Notes: generated by a model from the sequence alone, not told the origin. A DNA stretch of 64,000 bases from Curtobacterium sp. MR_MD2014 (GCF_000772085.1 NZ_CP009755.1:1550001-1614000); one strand, 5' to 3'; shown: positions 8,266 to 21,049, counted from the first letter of the stretch. Numbers and translations: made by a program.

Positions 8266-9189
8266 GTGAACCACCCCGAGGACCTGTACTCCGCTCCCGA
8301 CGGCGCGCCGACCGTCCCGGCCGGGCTGCACCTGGTCGCGGGCCTGACCGGCTTCGTCGACGCGGGGTCCGCCGTCGCGCAGGTGGCCACGTCGATCCTC
8401 GACGGACTCGACCACGAGCTCGTCGCGGAGTTCGACCCGGACGTCCTGCTCGACTGGCGCGCCCGCCGGCCGGTCATCACCTTCGAGCACGACCACATCA
8501 CGGCCGTCGAACCGCCGCGCCTGGCGCTGCACCTGGTGCGCGACGAGCTCGGGCAGCCGTTCCTGTTCCTCACCGGGTACGAGCCGGACTTCCAGTGGAA
8601 CCGGTTCGTCGACGCCGTCACCGGCCTCGCCGACCGCCTGCAGGTCGCGGACACGACGTGGGTCCAGTCCATCCCCATGCCCGTCCCCCACACCCGTCCG
8701 ATCAGTCTGACGGTGTCGGGGACCCGCGCGGACCTGGTCGAGCAGCTGAGCGTGTGGAAGCCGGAGACGCAGGCGCCCGCGAACGTCCTGCACCTGGTCG
8801 AGCACCGGCTGACGCAGCTGGGTGCATCGGTCACCGGGCTCGTCCTGCTGGTCCCGCACTACCTCGGCGACACCGAGTTCCCCGACGCGGCGGTCACCGC
8901 ACTGTCGAGCATCGCGGCGGCCACCGGTCTGATCTTCCCGACCGACGCGCTGCGTGCGTCCGACCGCGAGTTCCGCACACGCGTCGAGGAGCAGGTCGCG
9001 GGCAACCCCGAGCTCCAGCGCCTGGTCGGTGTGCTCGAGGAACGGCACGACACCTACATGGAGGGCAACCCGGTCGCGTCGCCCCTGACGAACGAGGACG
9101 GCGAGGTCCCGACCGCCGACGCGATCGCGGCCGAGCTCGAGCGCTTCCTGGCCGACCGGCGGTCCGACGGCGACGCGTCGACCGACTGA
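8266..9189 (+). CDS. PAC2 family protein (proteasome-assembly-chaperone-like fold)
   Basis: A 307-residue actinobacterial PAC2 protein. The family resembles eukaryotic proteasome assembly chaperone 2, but its bacterial role is unclear. Recognisable blocks are GLTGFVDAG near the N-terminus, FDPDVLLDWRARRPVITFEHDHI, FLTGYEPDFQWNRFV, and VPHYLGDTEFPDAAVTAL in the second half. The C-terminal 30 residues are acidic and probably disordered. The GTG at 8266 was chosen because of the -10 box 7 bases upstream. It is divergent from pepA and followed by an MFS transporter with its own promoter. Confidence 0.85.
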   Translation: MNHPEDLYSAPDGAPTVPAGLHLVAGLTGFVDAGSAVAQVATSILDGLDHELVAEFDPDVLLDWRARRPVITFEHDHITAVEPPRLALHLVRDELGQPFLFLTGYEPDFQWNRFVDAVTGLADRLQVADTTWVQSIPMPVPHTRPISLTVSGTRADLVEQLSVWKPETQAPANVLHLVEHRLTQLGASVTGLVLLVPHYLGDTEFPDAAVTALSSIAAATGLIFPTDALRASDREFRTRVEEQVAGNPELQRLVGVLEERHDTYMEGNPVASPLTNEDGEVPTADAIAAELERFLADRRSDGDASTD

Positions 9190-9290
9190 CGGGGAGCGGG
9201 CTGCGCCGCTCGCGGCCTGGAGGCTCCTCCACGGCCCGCACCGCGCCTCCCGTCCTCCACAGCGAGTGTCGGGCGCGGGCCGCGCGTCGG

Positions 9291-9296
9291 TAGCCT
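9291..9296 (+). promoter_or_regulatory. -10 box TAGCCT, leaderless start of MFS gene
   Basis: TAGCCT ends 6 bases before the GTG at 9303. No ribosome binding sequence is present. Confidence 0.55.
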
Positions 9297-9302
9297 TGTC
9301 GG

Positions 9303-10628
9303 GTGAACTCCCGCCGTGCCTTCCTCGTCTGGGGCGTCGCGGTGCTCGCCTACGTCCTCGCCGTGGTGCAGCGGTCGTCGCTCGGGGTCTCCGGCGTCGA
9401 CGCGCAGGACCGCTTCGCGGTCTCGGCCGCGGTCCTGTCCACGCTCGCCGTCGTGCAGATCGCCGTCTACGCCGGGCTGCAGATCCCGGTGGGGATCGCG
9501 CTCGACCGGGTGGGGCCGCGCAGGCTCGTGCTGCTGGGCGCCGCGCTGCTCGTGGTCGGCCAGGTCGTCGTCGCGTTCTCGCCGACGATCGGCCCGGCCA
9601 TCGCGGGCCGGGTGCTCGTCGGGGCCGGCGACGCGATGACCTTCATCTCGGTGATCCGTCTCGTCCCGATGTGGTTCACGGGCCGCATCCTGCCGCAGAT
9701 CTCCCAGTGGACGGGCAACCTCGGTCAGGTCGGACAGGTCCTGTCGGCCTTCCCGTTCGCCGTGCTCCTGCACACCGCCGGGTGGACCCCGGCGTTCGGG
9801 GTCGCCGCGGCCGCGAGCCTGGTCGGTCTCGTGCTGGCGGTCGTCTTCGTCCGCAACGGCCCCGTCGCGGTGCGGACCGACACGATCCCACTGCCCCTGC
9901 CGCACTCGTGGCGCGGCGCCTTCCACACCTTCGGGCACGCGCTGCGGCGGCCGGGCACGCAGCTCGGCTTCTGGTCCCACTACGTCACGCAGTCGTCCGG
10001 CACGGTCTTCTCGTTGCTGTGGGGCGTCCCGATGCTGCGCGGCCTCGGGTACAGCCCGTCCGAGGCGGCCGGCTTCCTCACCGTCGTCGTCGTCACCGGC
10101 TTCGTCGTGGGACCGGTGCTCGGCGTGCTCTGCGCCCGGTTCCCGCTCCGGCGGTCGAACCTGGTGCTCGGCATCGTCCTGGCGCTCGGGGTGGTGTGGA
10201 CGGCGGTGCTGCTCTGGCCCGGGCACCCGCCGACGTGGCTGCTCGTCCTGCTCGTGGTCGCGATGGGGGTCGGCGGCCCGGGATCCCTCATCGGTTTCGA
10301 CTTCGCGCGCAGCTTCAACCCGGTCGGGTCGCTCGGCTCGGCGAACGGCGTCGTGAACGTCGGCGGGTTCCTGGCGGCCTTCGTCATGATGTTCCTCATC
10401 GGGACGCTGCTCGACGTCGTGTCGGGCGCGACGGGGCGCACGGTGTTCGCCTGGGACAACTTCCGCATCGCGCTCACCGTCCAGTACGTGGTGGTCGGGT
10501 TCGGCGTCGTGATGCTGCTGCTCGCGCGCCGACGGACCCGGCGGCAGATGCACGCGCAGGACGGAATACGGGTGGGGCCGCTCTGGGTTGCACTGGTTGC
10601 GCGCCTGCGGAAGCAGGCCGTGCAATAA
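9303..10628 (+). CDS. Major facilitator superfamily transporter
   Basis: A 441-residue inner-membrane transporter with about twelve hydrophobic segments. The first loop between helices 2 and 3 carries GIALDRVGPRR, the MFS motif A, and GRVLVGAGDAMTFISVIRLV fits helix 4. The second half repeats the pattern (GVLCARFPLRRSN). The substrate cannot be told from the sequence. The GTG start is leaderless by the -10 spacing. It sits between the PAC2 gene and the principal sigma factor. Confidence 0.88.
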   Translation: MNSRRAFLVWGVAVLAYVLAVVQRSSLGVSGVDAQDRFAVSAAVLSTLAVVQIAVYAGLQIPVGIALDRVGPRRLVLLGAALLVVGQVVVAFSPTIGPAIAGRVLVGAGDAMTFISVIRLVPMWFTGRILPQISQWTGNLGQVGQVLSAFPFAVLLHTAGWTPAFGVAAAASLVGLVLAVVFVRNGPVAVRTDTIPLPLPHSWRGAFHTFGHALRRPGTQLGFWSHYVTQSSGTVFSLLWGVPMLRGLGYSPSEAAGFLTVVVVTGFVVGPVLGVLCARFPLRRSNLVLGIVLALGVVWTAVLLWPGHPPTWLLVLLVVAMGVGGPGSLIGFDFARSFNPVGSLGSANGVVNVGGFLAAFVMMFLIGTLLDVVSGATGRTVFAWDNFRIALTVQYVVVGFGVVMLLLARRRTRRQMHAQDGIRVGPLWVALVARLRKQAVQ

Positions 10629-10820
10629 TGGAGGACGGACCCGTTCGGGCCCCTCACGACCGCGTCGCCTCGCTGCGCCGCGGGGGTCGGGGGACTTGAC
10701 ATGGGTCCTCATGCTGCCCGGAACGGTAGGACCTGACGACGCGGGGGACTGCGGCCCAGGCCCTGGGCGGCGAGGGAAGCCACGACCCCACGAACGTGGC
10801 ACGACGAGAGAGGTGATCGC
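10629..10820. other. Leader region of the sigma factor gene
   Basis: This 192-base gap must hold the sigA promoter. TTGACA at 10696-10701 is a perfect -35, but no convincing -10 follows at 16-18 bases (TAGGAC at 10727 is 25 bases away). The sequence is rich in short G/C inverted repeats. The ribosome site GAGAGAGGTG lies just before the ATG. No open frame was found. Confidence 0.4.
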
Positions 10821-12113
<1,293 letters not shown>

Positions 12114-12117
12114 GCCG

Positions 12118-13377
12118 ATGCGCTTCCTCATCCCGATCCTGGTCGGGCGGGTCCTCCGCGCCCTCGCACGTGCGCGGGGCGGCGGGTCCGCCTACCCGGG
12201 CTACATCGTCCTCAAGCTGGTGCCGGACTTCCTCCAGCACGTGACGAAGCAGTTCCCGAACGGCGTCGTCTTCGTGCTCGGCTCCAACGGCAAGTCGACG
12301 ACGACGCACATGATCTCGGACATCGTCCGGGCACACGGCCTCCGCGTCTTCACGAACCCGTCCGGTGCGAACCTGCCGCAGGGCATCGCCTCGGCGCTGT
12401 TGTCCGAGGTGTCGCTGACCGGCAGGCTCAAGGCGGACATCGGCATCCTCGAGGTGGACGAGGCCTTCGCGGTCGAGCTCGCCGGCATCCTGTCCCCGTC
12501 GACGGTGACGATGCTCAACGTGCAGGTCGACCAGCTCTACCGGTTCTTCGAGACCGAGCGCGTCGCGACGATGATGCTCGACACGGCGGCGTTGTCCACG
12601 GGGAACGTCATCACGAACCGGGACGACCAGTTCCTCGACGCGTACGCGGGCCGCTCGGGCCAGCGCGTGCTCCGCTTCGGCGCGAGCGCCGAGGTCGTCG
12701 CTGCGGCCCCGAACGGGCTGCAGAACGCCGACGACTTCGACCGGACCGCCGGCGAGCCGAACCCTGCCGAGTCCGAGGTCGTCGCCAACACCGGCGACGG
12801 AGCGACGATCCGGTTCGACGGCACCGACATCCCCGTCCGGCTGCCGGCACGGGGCCTGCACTACGCGGTGGACGCGGCGGCCGCGACCGCGACCGCGAGC
12901 GCCGCACTGGGTGCGCAGTTCCGGGCCGACGCCGTCACGAGGGCCTTCGGCACGATGAAGCCCGCGTACGGGCGAGGCGAACGGCTGCCGATCGCTGGCG
13001 AGTCCGCCGAGTTCACGATGTTCAAGAACGCGGCGAGCCTGCAGCTCAACCTCGACGCCCTGCCGGACCGCCCGGAGCAGGTCCTCATGGCGATCGACGA
13101 GGGCACCCCGGACATCTCCTGGATCTACGACATCGACTTCTCGAAGCTCGACCACGTGGACGTCGTGTCCGGGGACAAGGCGTGGCAGATCGCCATCGCG
13201 CTCGAGCACGCCGGTGTCCGCATCGGTCGTGTCGAGCCCGACGTCGAGGCTGCCATCCGGCACATGGAGCAGCTCGGCTCGACGACGTCGGGGACGAAGA
13301 ACTTCATCGTCAACTACGAGATCATGATGATCGCCCGCAAGGCCCTCGGCCACGGCGACATGGAGAAGACCGCATGA
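12118..13377 (+). CDS. murT: MurT-like Mur ligase family protein
   Basis: Family role: MurT activates the alpha-carboxyl of D-Glu in the lipid II stem peptide with ATP, and the partner GatD supplies ammonia to make D-isoglutamine. The 419 residues show a P-loop GSNGKSTT (55-62), the Mur central domain, and the C-terminal DUF1727 domain with the conserved Asp332 in PDISW. Unlike Staphylococcus or Streptococcus MurT it contains no cysteine, so the Cys4 zinc ribbon is absent. It overlaps gatD by 4 bases (ATGA) and follows sigA by 4 bases. In Microbacteriaceae the D-Glu alpha-carboxyl carries the cross-bridge amino acid, so the true acceptor may not be ammonia. The family call is firm, the reaction open. 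Confidence 0.88.
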   Translation: MRFLIPILVGRVLRALARARGGGSAYPGYIVLKLVPDFLQHVTKQFPNGVVFVLGSNGKSTTTHMISDIVRAHGLRVFTNPSGANLPQGIASALLSEVSLTGRLKADIGILEVDEAFAVELAGILSPSTVTMLNVQVDQLYRFFETERVATMMLDTAALSTGNVITNRDDQFLDAYAGRSGQRVLRFGASAEVVAAAPNGLQNADDFDRTAGEPNPAESEVVANTGDGATIRFDGTDIPVRLPARGLHYAVDAAAATATASAALGAQFRADAVTRAFGTMKPAYGRGERLPIAGESAEFTMFKNAASLQLNLDALPDRPEQVLMAIDEGTPDISWIYDIDFSKLDHVDVVSGDKAWQIAIALEHAGVRIGRVEPDVEAAIRHMEQLGSTTSGTKNFIVNYEIMMIARKALGHGDMEKTA

Positions 13378-14147
13378 CGGCCGACCGGCTGACCATCCTG
13401 CACGTCTACCCGCGTCAGATGGGGGTCTCGGGCGACCGCGGCAACGTCGTGGCCCTCACCCGCCGTGCCGAGGCCGCCGGCATCGCCACGGAGGTCGTCA
13501 CGTACGCGCCGGGCGACCAGCTCCCTGCTGCGGCCGACGTCGTCGTCGTGGGCAACGGGCCGCTCAGCGCCATGCGCTCGCTCGGGGCCGACGTCACGCG
13601 TGTCGGGGCGTCCCTCCGCGAGTTCGCCGCTGCCGGCGTGCCCGTCGTGGCCGTCGGCGGGGGCTTCGACCTCGCGACCAACGAGGTCGTCCCCACCGAG
13701 GGATCACCCGTCGCGGGCTTCGGCGTGTTCGACGCGCGGGCCGTCCGCGGTGCCGAGCGTCGGGTGAACTACTTCGTGCTCGACACGCGGTACCCCCTGC
13801 TGCCCGGCGCACCGAAGCGTCTCGCCGGCTTCGAGGACCACGCGACCCGGATCGAACTGGCTCCGGGCGTCGAGCCCTTCGCCGACGTCGTGTCCGGTGG
13901 CGGCAACCAGGCCGGGTCCGCCGTCGAGGGGGCGATCACGGGTTCGTCCTTCGGCACGCACACCCAGGGGCCGATCCTGCCGCTCAACCCGCAGCTGACC
14001 GATGCGGTGCTCGCTGCGGCGACCAAGCGCCTCGGGCGCGAGTACGCGCCGGACCCGGAGCGGACGGCGACCGTCGACCGGTACGCGCGCGAAGCGCGCG
14101 CGACCGTCGACCGCTACGTCGACAAGGCCTTCAAGCGGATCGCCTAG
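13374..14147 (+). CDS. gatD: GatD-like protein lacking glutaminase residues
   Basis: A 257-residue class I glutamine amidotransferase-like protein, partner of MurT. It keeps the GatD layout: LTILHVYPRQMGVSGDRGN at the start, a DVVVVGNGPLS strand, the FGVFDARAV segment and GTHTQGPILPLNP near residue 200. The nucleophile elbow, TICGGYQ in S. aureus GatD, is here VAVGGGF, so the catalytic Cys is Gly95 (GGC, 13656-13658). The catalytic His of TYLHGP is Gln198. The protein has no cysteine at all, so it cannot act as a Cys glutaminase. It is co-translated with murT. It may be a structural subunit of a ligase using another amine. The rest of the fold is intact, which argues against simple decay. Confidence 0.85.
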   Translation: MTADRLTILHVYPRQMGVSGDRGNVVALTRRAEAAGIATEVVTYAPGDQLPAAADVVVVGNGPLSAMRSLGADVTRVGASLREFAAAGVPVVAVGGGFDLATNEVVPTEGSPVAGFGVFDARAVRGAERRVNYFVLDTRYPLLPGAPKRLAGFEDHATRIELAPGVEPFADVVSGGGNQAGSAVEGAITGSSFGTHTQGPILPLNPQLTDAVLAAATKRLGREYAPDPERTATVDRYAREARATVDRYVDKAFKRIA

Positions 14148-14170
14148 TCGACCTGGCGGTCGTCACGACG

Positions 14171-14216
14171 ACGAACGGGAGGCGCGGTGCCAGCTGGCAC
14201 CGCGCCTCCCGTTCGT
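14171..14216. terminator. 46-bp perfect palindrome, GGGAGGC family
   Basis: The two 23-base halves, beginning ACGAACGGGAGGCGC and ending GCGCCTCCCGTTCGT, pair completely without a loop. It separates gatD from a convergent small gene. It is one of at least seven such hairpins sharing GGGAGGC and GCCTCCC arms. Confidence 0.8.
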
Positions 14217-14230
14217 CCGTCTGGTGACGA

Positions 14231-14455
14231 CTACTTCGACTCGTGGAGTCGGCTGCTCTCGTCGTGCCACTCGAGCGCGGTGGCTGCGAGCTTCTCCTTG
14301 AACTCGGCGCCGTGGTGGGCGCAGAAGTAGAGCTCGCCGCTGGCCATGGTGGCGCGGATGTACGCCTGCGCTCCGCAGCTGTCGCAGCGGTCAGCGGCGG
14401 TGAGCTGGTGGCTGCTGGCTTCGTCGATGGAGAGGTCCTGCACGGTCTGGGTCAT
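14231..14455 (-). CDS. Small Cys/His-rich protein (DUF7455-like)
   Basis: A 74-residue protein common in high-GC actinobacteria, beginning MTQTVQDLS. It has DRCDSCGAQAYIR followed by ELYFCAHHGAEF, so two CxxC-like and CxHH groups could bind one zinc ion. Many homologues have the same DRCDxCGAQA signature. No function is established. It lies between the murT-gatD terminator and the parE promoter and is transcribed toward gatD. Confidence 0.8.
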   Translation of the reverse strand: MTQTVQDLSIDEASSHQLTAADRCDSCGAQAYIRATMASGELYFCAHHGAEFKEKLAATALEWHDESSRLHESK

Positions 14456-14620
14456 TGCTGTGCTCCTCACGGATCGCAGGTGGTGCGGGTGGACCACCAT
14501 TTGAACACGTGGTGGCTGGGAGCCGTGCATCCCGGACCGCCTGTTTCGCTGAGCGCGGAGCGGTTGTCCCCAGTCCGAGCCGCGCCGCTGTCCGGCGGTC
14601 TGGCTGTCGGTGCCCCTCGG

Positions 14621-14626
14621 TACCAT
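14621..14626 (+). promoter_or_regulatory. -10 box TACCAT, leaderless start of parE
   Basis: TACCAT is followed by 6 bases (CGGGAT) and the GTG at 14633. Protein homology begins at that GTG. Confidence 0.6.
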
Positions 14627-14632
14627 CGGGAT

Positions 14633-16750
14633 GTGAGCTCCGACTACTCTGCACGACACCTCTCCGTCCTCGAAGGGCTCGAGGCGGTTCGGAAGCGTCC
14701 GGGCATGTACATCGGCTCGACGGACTCGCGCGGGCTCATGCACTGCCTGTGGGAGATCATCGACAACTCCGTCGACGAAGCGCTCGCGGGTCACGGCGAC
14801 GAGATCGGGGTCGTGCTGCACGCCGACGGCTCCGTCGAGGTCCGCGACACCGCCCGCGGCATCCCTGTGGACGTGGAACCGAAGACCGGCCTGACCGGGG
14901 TCGAGGTCGTGTTCACGAAGCTGCACGCCGGCGGCAAGTTCGGGTCCGGATCGTACGCGGCCTCCGGTGGCCTGCACGGCGTGGGTGCCTCGGTCGTGAA
15001 CGCGCTGTCGGAGCGCCTCGACGTCGAGGTCGACCGCGGTGGCAAGACCTACGCGATGTCCTTCCACCGGGGCGAGCCCGGCACCTTCGCCGGTGACGGG
15101 CCGGATGCGCCCTTCACCCCGTTCACCTCGGGCAGTGAGCTCCGTGTCGTCGGCAAGGTGAAGAAGGGGGTCACCGGGTCCCGCATCCGGTACTGGGCGG
15201 ACCGACAGATCTTCACCACGGACGCCCGTTTCAGCACGGGCGACCTGGTCAACCGCGCCCGCCAGACCGCCTTCCTGGTGCCCGGGCTCGGCATCACGAT
15301 CACCGACGAACGGGCCGCGTCCATCGAGGCTGCCGCCCAGCGTGCCGAGGCGACCGGGACGACGGTCGCGCCCGGTCCGGTCATCGAGCGCTTCCGGTAC
15401 GAGGGCGGCATCAGCGAGTTCGTCGAGCACCTGGCGGTCGACTCCGCGGTCACCGACGTCTGGCGCATCCAGGGCACCGGGACCTTCACGGAGACCGTTC
15501 CGATGCTCGACGACAAGGGCCACATGGTGTCCACCTCGGTCGAGCGGACCTGCGAGGTCGACATCGCGATGCGGTGGGGCAGCGGGTACGAGACCGTCGA
15601 GCGGAGCTTCGTCAACATCATCGCGACGCCGAAGGGCGGCACGCACCTGACCGGCTTCGAGTCGGGCGTCGTCAAGGCCGTGCGCACGCAGGTCGAGGCG
15701 AACGCCCGCAAGCTCAAGGTCGGGCAGGACAAGCTCGAGAAGGACGACGTGCTCGCAGGCCTCACCGCCGTGCTGACCGTCCGCCTGCCCGAGCCGCAGT
15801 TCGAGGGGCAGACGAAGGAGGTCCTCGGCACCCCCGCGGTCCGGAAGATCGTCGACCAGGTCGTGGCGAAGCAGCTCACCGACGTCCTCACCTCGACACA
15901 GCGCACCGAGAAGGCGCAGGCCGCGACCCTGCTCGAGAAGGTCGTCGCCGAGATGAAGACCCGCATCTCGGCGCGGGCGCACAAGGAGACGCAGCGGCGC
16001 AAGAACGCGCTGGAGAACTCCTCGTTGCCGACCAAGCTCGCCGACTGCCGCAAGCAGGACGCCGAGGGTACGGAGCTCTTCATCGTCGAGGGCGACTCCG
16101 CGCTCGGCACCGCCAAGCTCGCCCGCAACAGCGAGTACCAGGCGCTGCTGCCCATCCGCGGCAAGATCCTCAACGTGCAGAAGGCCTCGGTGTCGGACAT
16201 GCTGTCCAACACCGAGTGCGCCTCGATCATCCAGGTCATCGGCGCCGGCTCCGGCCGCTCGTTCGAGATCGACCAGGCCCGCTACGGCAAGATCATCATC
16301 ATGTCGGACGCCGACGTCGACGGTGCCCACATCCGCACGCTCCTGCTGACGCTGTTCTTCCGGTACATGCGGCCGATGATCGAGCAGGGCCGGGTGTTCG
16401 CCGCCGTGCCGCCGCTGCACCGGGTCGTCGTGGTGAACCGCGGCAAGCCGAACGACACGCTCTACACCTACTCCGAGGCCGAGCTGCAGGCGGTGCTGAA
16501 GAAGCTCGCGAAGCAGGGCAAGAAGTACCAGGAGCCGATCCAGCGGTACAAGGGCCTGGGGGAGATGGACGCCGACCAGCTCGCCGAGACGACGATGGAC
16601 CGGGCGCACCGCACGCTCCGTCGGGTGAACGTGACCGATGCCGAGAGCGCCGCGAAGGTGTTCGAGCTGCTGATGGGCAACGACGTCGCGCCGCGCAAGG
16701 AGTTCATCCTGGCCGGCGAGGGCCTCGACCGCGACCGCATCGACGCGTAG
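14633..16750 (+). CDS. parE: DNA topoisomerase IV subunit B
   Basis: ATPase subunit of a type IIA topoisomerase, probably topoisomerase IV that decatenates daughter chromosomes. The 705 residues show the GHKL fold: EGLEAVRKRPGMYIGS, the ATP-binding EIIDNSVDEALAG, DTARGIPVDV and GGLHGVGASVVNALS. The TOPRIM domain follows with FIVEGDSALGTAK and the metal-binding IIMSDADVDGAHI. The C-terminal block EMDADQLAETTMD is complete. It is not next to its partner in one operon: parC is convergent with it across a 526-base repeat-rich gap. That partner lacks a GyrA box, which supports ParE over GyrB. Confidence 0.9.
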   Translation: MSSDYSARHLSVLEGLEAVRKRPGMYIGSTDSRGLMHCLWEIIDNSVDEALAGHGDEIGVVLHADGSVEVRDTARGIPVDVEPKTGLTGVEVVFTKLHAGGKFGSGSYAASGGLHGVGASVVNALSERLDVEVDRGGKTYAMSFHRGEPGTFAGDGPDAPFTPFTSGSELRVVGKVKKGVTGSRIRYWADRQIFTTDARFSTGDLVNRARQTAFLVPGLGITITDERAASIEAAAQRAEATGTTVAPGPVIERFRYEGGISEFVEHLAVDSAVTDVWRIQGTGTFTETVPMLDDKGHMVSTSVERTCEVDIAMRWGSGYETVERSFVNIIATPKGGTHLTGFESGVVKAVRTQVEANARKLKVGQDKLEKDDVLAGLTAVLTVRLPEPQFEGQTKEVLGTPAVRKIVDQVVAKQLTDVLTSTQRTEKAQAATLLEKVVAEMKTRISARAHKETQRRKNALENSSLPTKLADCRKQDAEGTELFIVEGDSALGTAKLARNSEYQALLPIRGKILNVQKASVSDMLSNTECASIIQVIGAGSGRSFEIDQARYGKIIIMSDADVDGAHIRTLLLTLFFRYMRPMIEQGRVFAAVPPLHRVVVVNRGKPNDTLYTYSEAELQAVLKKLAKQGKKYQEPIQRYKGLGEMDADQLAETTMDRAHRTLRRVNVTDAESAAKVFELLMGNDVAPRKEFILAGEGLDRDRIDA

Positions 16751-16794
16751 GGGCGGCGGCCCGGCGGCGACGCGGAGCGCGGCGCCCAGCGGCA

Positions 16795-16902
16795 GCGCGA
16801 AGCGGCGCTCAGCGGCGGCGCACCGCCGCAGCGCGAAGTGGCGCTCAGCGGCGGCGCACGGCCGCAGCGCGAAGCGGCGCCTGGCGGCGGCGCACGGCCC
16901 GA
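16795..16902. repeat. Three tandem 36-bp repeats after parE
   Basis: Units at 16795-16830, 16831-16866 and 16867-16902 all begin GCGCGAAG and contain GGCGGCGCAC. They differ at a few positions, and a partial unit precedes them. They lie 45 bases beyond the parE stop. The sequence is non-coding by position and lacks unique spacers, so it is not CRISPR. Confidence 0.85.
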
Positions 16903-16943
16903 GACTCGCGCTGGCCGACGGTTCTCGCCCTCTGCTGTCTGGC

Positions 16944-17072
16944 CGAGACACCGCCGGCCGGACGAGACGCCGTCGTCGTGCCGAGACGCCGCCGGATCCG
17001 GCGGCGTCTCGCGAACTCGGCCCCGTCTCGTGGATCCCACGGCGTCTCGCGGCATCCCGGGCGTCTCGAGGG
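16944..17072. repeat. Cluster of GAGACGCC boxes in inverted array between parE and parC
   Basis: Three boxes in one orientation (CGAGACACC, CGAGACGCC, CGAGACGCC) are followed by four in the other (GGCGTCTCG, CCCGTCTCG, GGCGTCTCG, GGCGTCTCG). The middle pair forms a perfect 30-bp palindrome at 16982-17011. The array could bind a protein or form a large cruciform. A degenerate GGGAGGC hairpin (about 17087-17125) follows. The rest of the 16751-17276 gap shows nothing coding. Confidence 0.75.
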
Positions 17073-17276
17073 ACCAGCTGGCGGGCGGGAGGCGACGCGC
17101 TGACTGCCACCGCGCCTCCCGGCCGACGGGTCGACCCTGCGGGCGCGTGACACGCCGCGTGCTGACGTTCCGGTCGCACGACACGTCGGCACCAGCGGCA
17201 CGGGACGGCAAGTCGTGCGACCAGGGCGGGAACACGGCGGCCGCACACTCGCGCGCAGCGGCGGGCGGGACCCCGC

Positions 17277-19763
<2,487 letters not shown>

Positions 19764-19788
19764 GGGACCTTTCTGGGAGGATCGTGGG

Positions 19789-20955
19789 GTGCCCCCCAGC
19801 GTACCGAGCGCCCCAGACACCACCGCGAACCTCGCCGACGTGCTGCCGAGTTGCCTCGTCGCGCTCGGCGCCGCCGACAACACGTGGTTGCGCACCACCG
19901 GCCGGGAGGCACGGATCACCCTCCGTCCTGCCCGCTCGGTCGTCGTCGTGCTGGTCGACGGCCTCGGGTCGTCCGCCCTGTCGGCCCGCGCCGGGCACGC
20001 CCGCTGGCTCACCGCCGCCACCGGCGGCGGCACCCTCAAGCGCCTGCGCAGCGGGTTCCCGACGACGACCGCCGCGGCGCTCAGCACCCTGACGACCGGC
20101 CGCTCGCCCGGCACGCACGGCGTGGTCGGCTACAGCGGGTGGGAGCCCGAGGGCGAGCGGGTGGTCAACCTGCTGTCCGGCTGGGACTCCGAGGTGCCGA
20201 CGGGCTGGCTGCTCGCCGACACCGTCTTCACCGAGGCCAGCGCGCTCGGCATCGAGCCCGTGGTGGTCGGTCCGGCCCGCTACGAGTCCTCGGGGATGAC
20301 CGCGAACGTGCTCGGCGGTGCCCGGTACACCGCAGCCGACAGCATCGCGCAGCGGGTCGACGCCGCACTGGCGGCGACGGCGTCCGGCCGATCGCTCGTC
20401 TACCTCTACGTGCCGGAGCTCGACTCGATCGGGCACAAGCACGGGTGGGAGTCCGACCGCTGGACCGCGGCGCTCGAGTCACTCGACGGCGAGCTCGCCC
20501 GGCTCGCGACCCGCGGCGCCGCCGACGTGGGCATCCTCGTGACGGCCGACCACGGCGTGCTCGACGTGCCGGCCGAGGCGAACATCGCGATGGACCCCGC
20601 GCTCCTCGTGGACGTCGTGGGGATCGCCGGGGACCCCCGCTGCCGACAGCTGGCCGTGCGCCCCGGTACCGACGTCCCGGCGCTGGTCGAGGCCTGGCGC
20701 ACCCGCTACGGCAAGAAGGCGTACGTCGCCAGCCGCGACGAGGCCGTGGCCGCCGGGTGGTTCGGTGCCGTGGACGACCGCGTGCTCCCGCGCATCGGGG
20801 ACGTCGTCGTGGTCGCGAGGGGGTCGTGGGCCTTCAACGACGACCGCGACCTCGACCCGCGCAAGGAGCCGAAGCGGATGATCGGGCAGCACGGTGCCAT
20901 GACGGACGACGAGGTCTTCGTGCCCCTGCGGCTGGCGGGCGCCTTCGCGGGCTGA
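19789..20955 (+). CDS. Type I phosphodiesterase / nucleotide pyrophosphatase family protein
   Basis: A 388-residue member of the alkaline phosphatase superfamily. It has the metal-binding [13 protein letters not shown], the nucleophile Thr in [12 protein letters not shown], the substrate-side [26 protein letters not shown] and [13 protein letters not shown]. These supply the two-metal site of the PF01663 group. There is no signal peptide, so it is probably cytosolic. The GTG at 19789 was chosen because GGAGG lies 7 bases upstream. It is divergent from parC. The natural substrate is unknown. Confidence 0.87.
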   Translation: MPPSVPSAPDTTANLADVLPSCLVALGAADNTWLRTTGREARITLRPARSVVVVLVDGLGSSALSARAGHARWLTAATGGGTLKRLRSGFPTTTAAALSTLTTGRSPGTHGVVGYSGWEPEGERVVNLLSGWDSEVPTGWLLADTVFTEASALGIEPVVVGPARYESSGMTANVLGGARYTAADSIAQRVDAALAATASGRSLVYLYVPELDSIGHKHGWESDRWTAALESLDGELARLATRGAADVGILVTADHGVLDVPAEANIAMDPALLVDVVGIAGDPRCRQLAVRPGTDVPALVEAWRTRYGKKAYVASRDEAVAAGWFGAVDDRVLPRIGDVVVVARGSWAFNDDRDLDPRKEPKRMIGQHGAMTDDEVFVPLRLAGAFAG

Positions 20956-20972
20956 CCCGGGCGGGAACGCGA

Positions 20973-21007
20973 GCAGCCCCGCGACGCGACGAGCGTGGCG
21001 GGGCTGC
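20973..21007. terminator. Hairpin between convergent phosphodiesterase and sepH
   Basis: GCAGCCCCGC and GCGGGGCTGC form a perfect 10-bp stem around a 15-base loop. Confidence 0.7.
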
Positions 21008-21049
21008 ACCGGGCCTCCAGGCCGGACGGACCGGACCGAGGAGGCTGGA

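Noticed and set aside
10696..10732. TTGACA with TAGGAC as a sigA promoter
   Set aside because: The 25-base spacing is too long for a normal sigma-70 promoter.
16795..16902. 36-bp repeats considered as a CRISPR array
   Set aside because: Repeats are directly abutting without unique spacers, and no cas genes are present.
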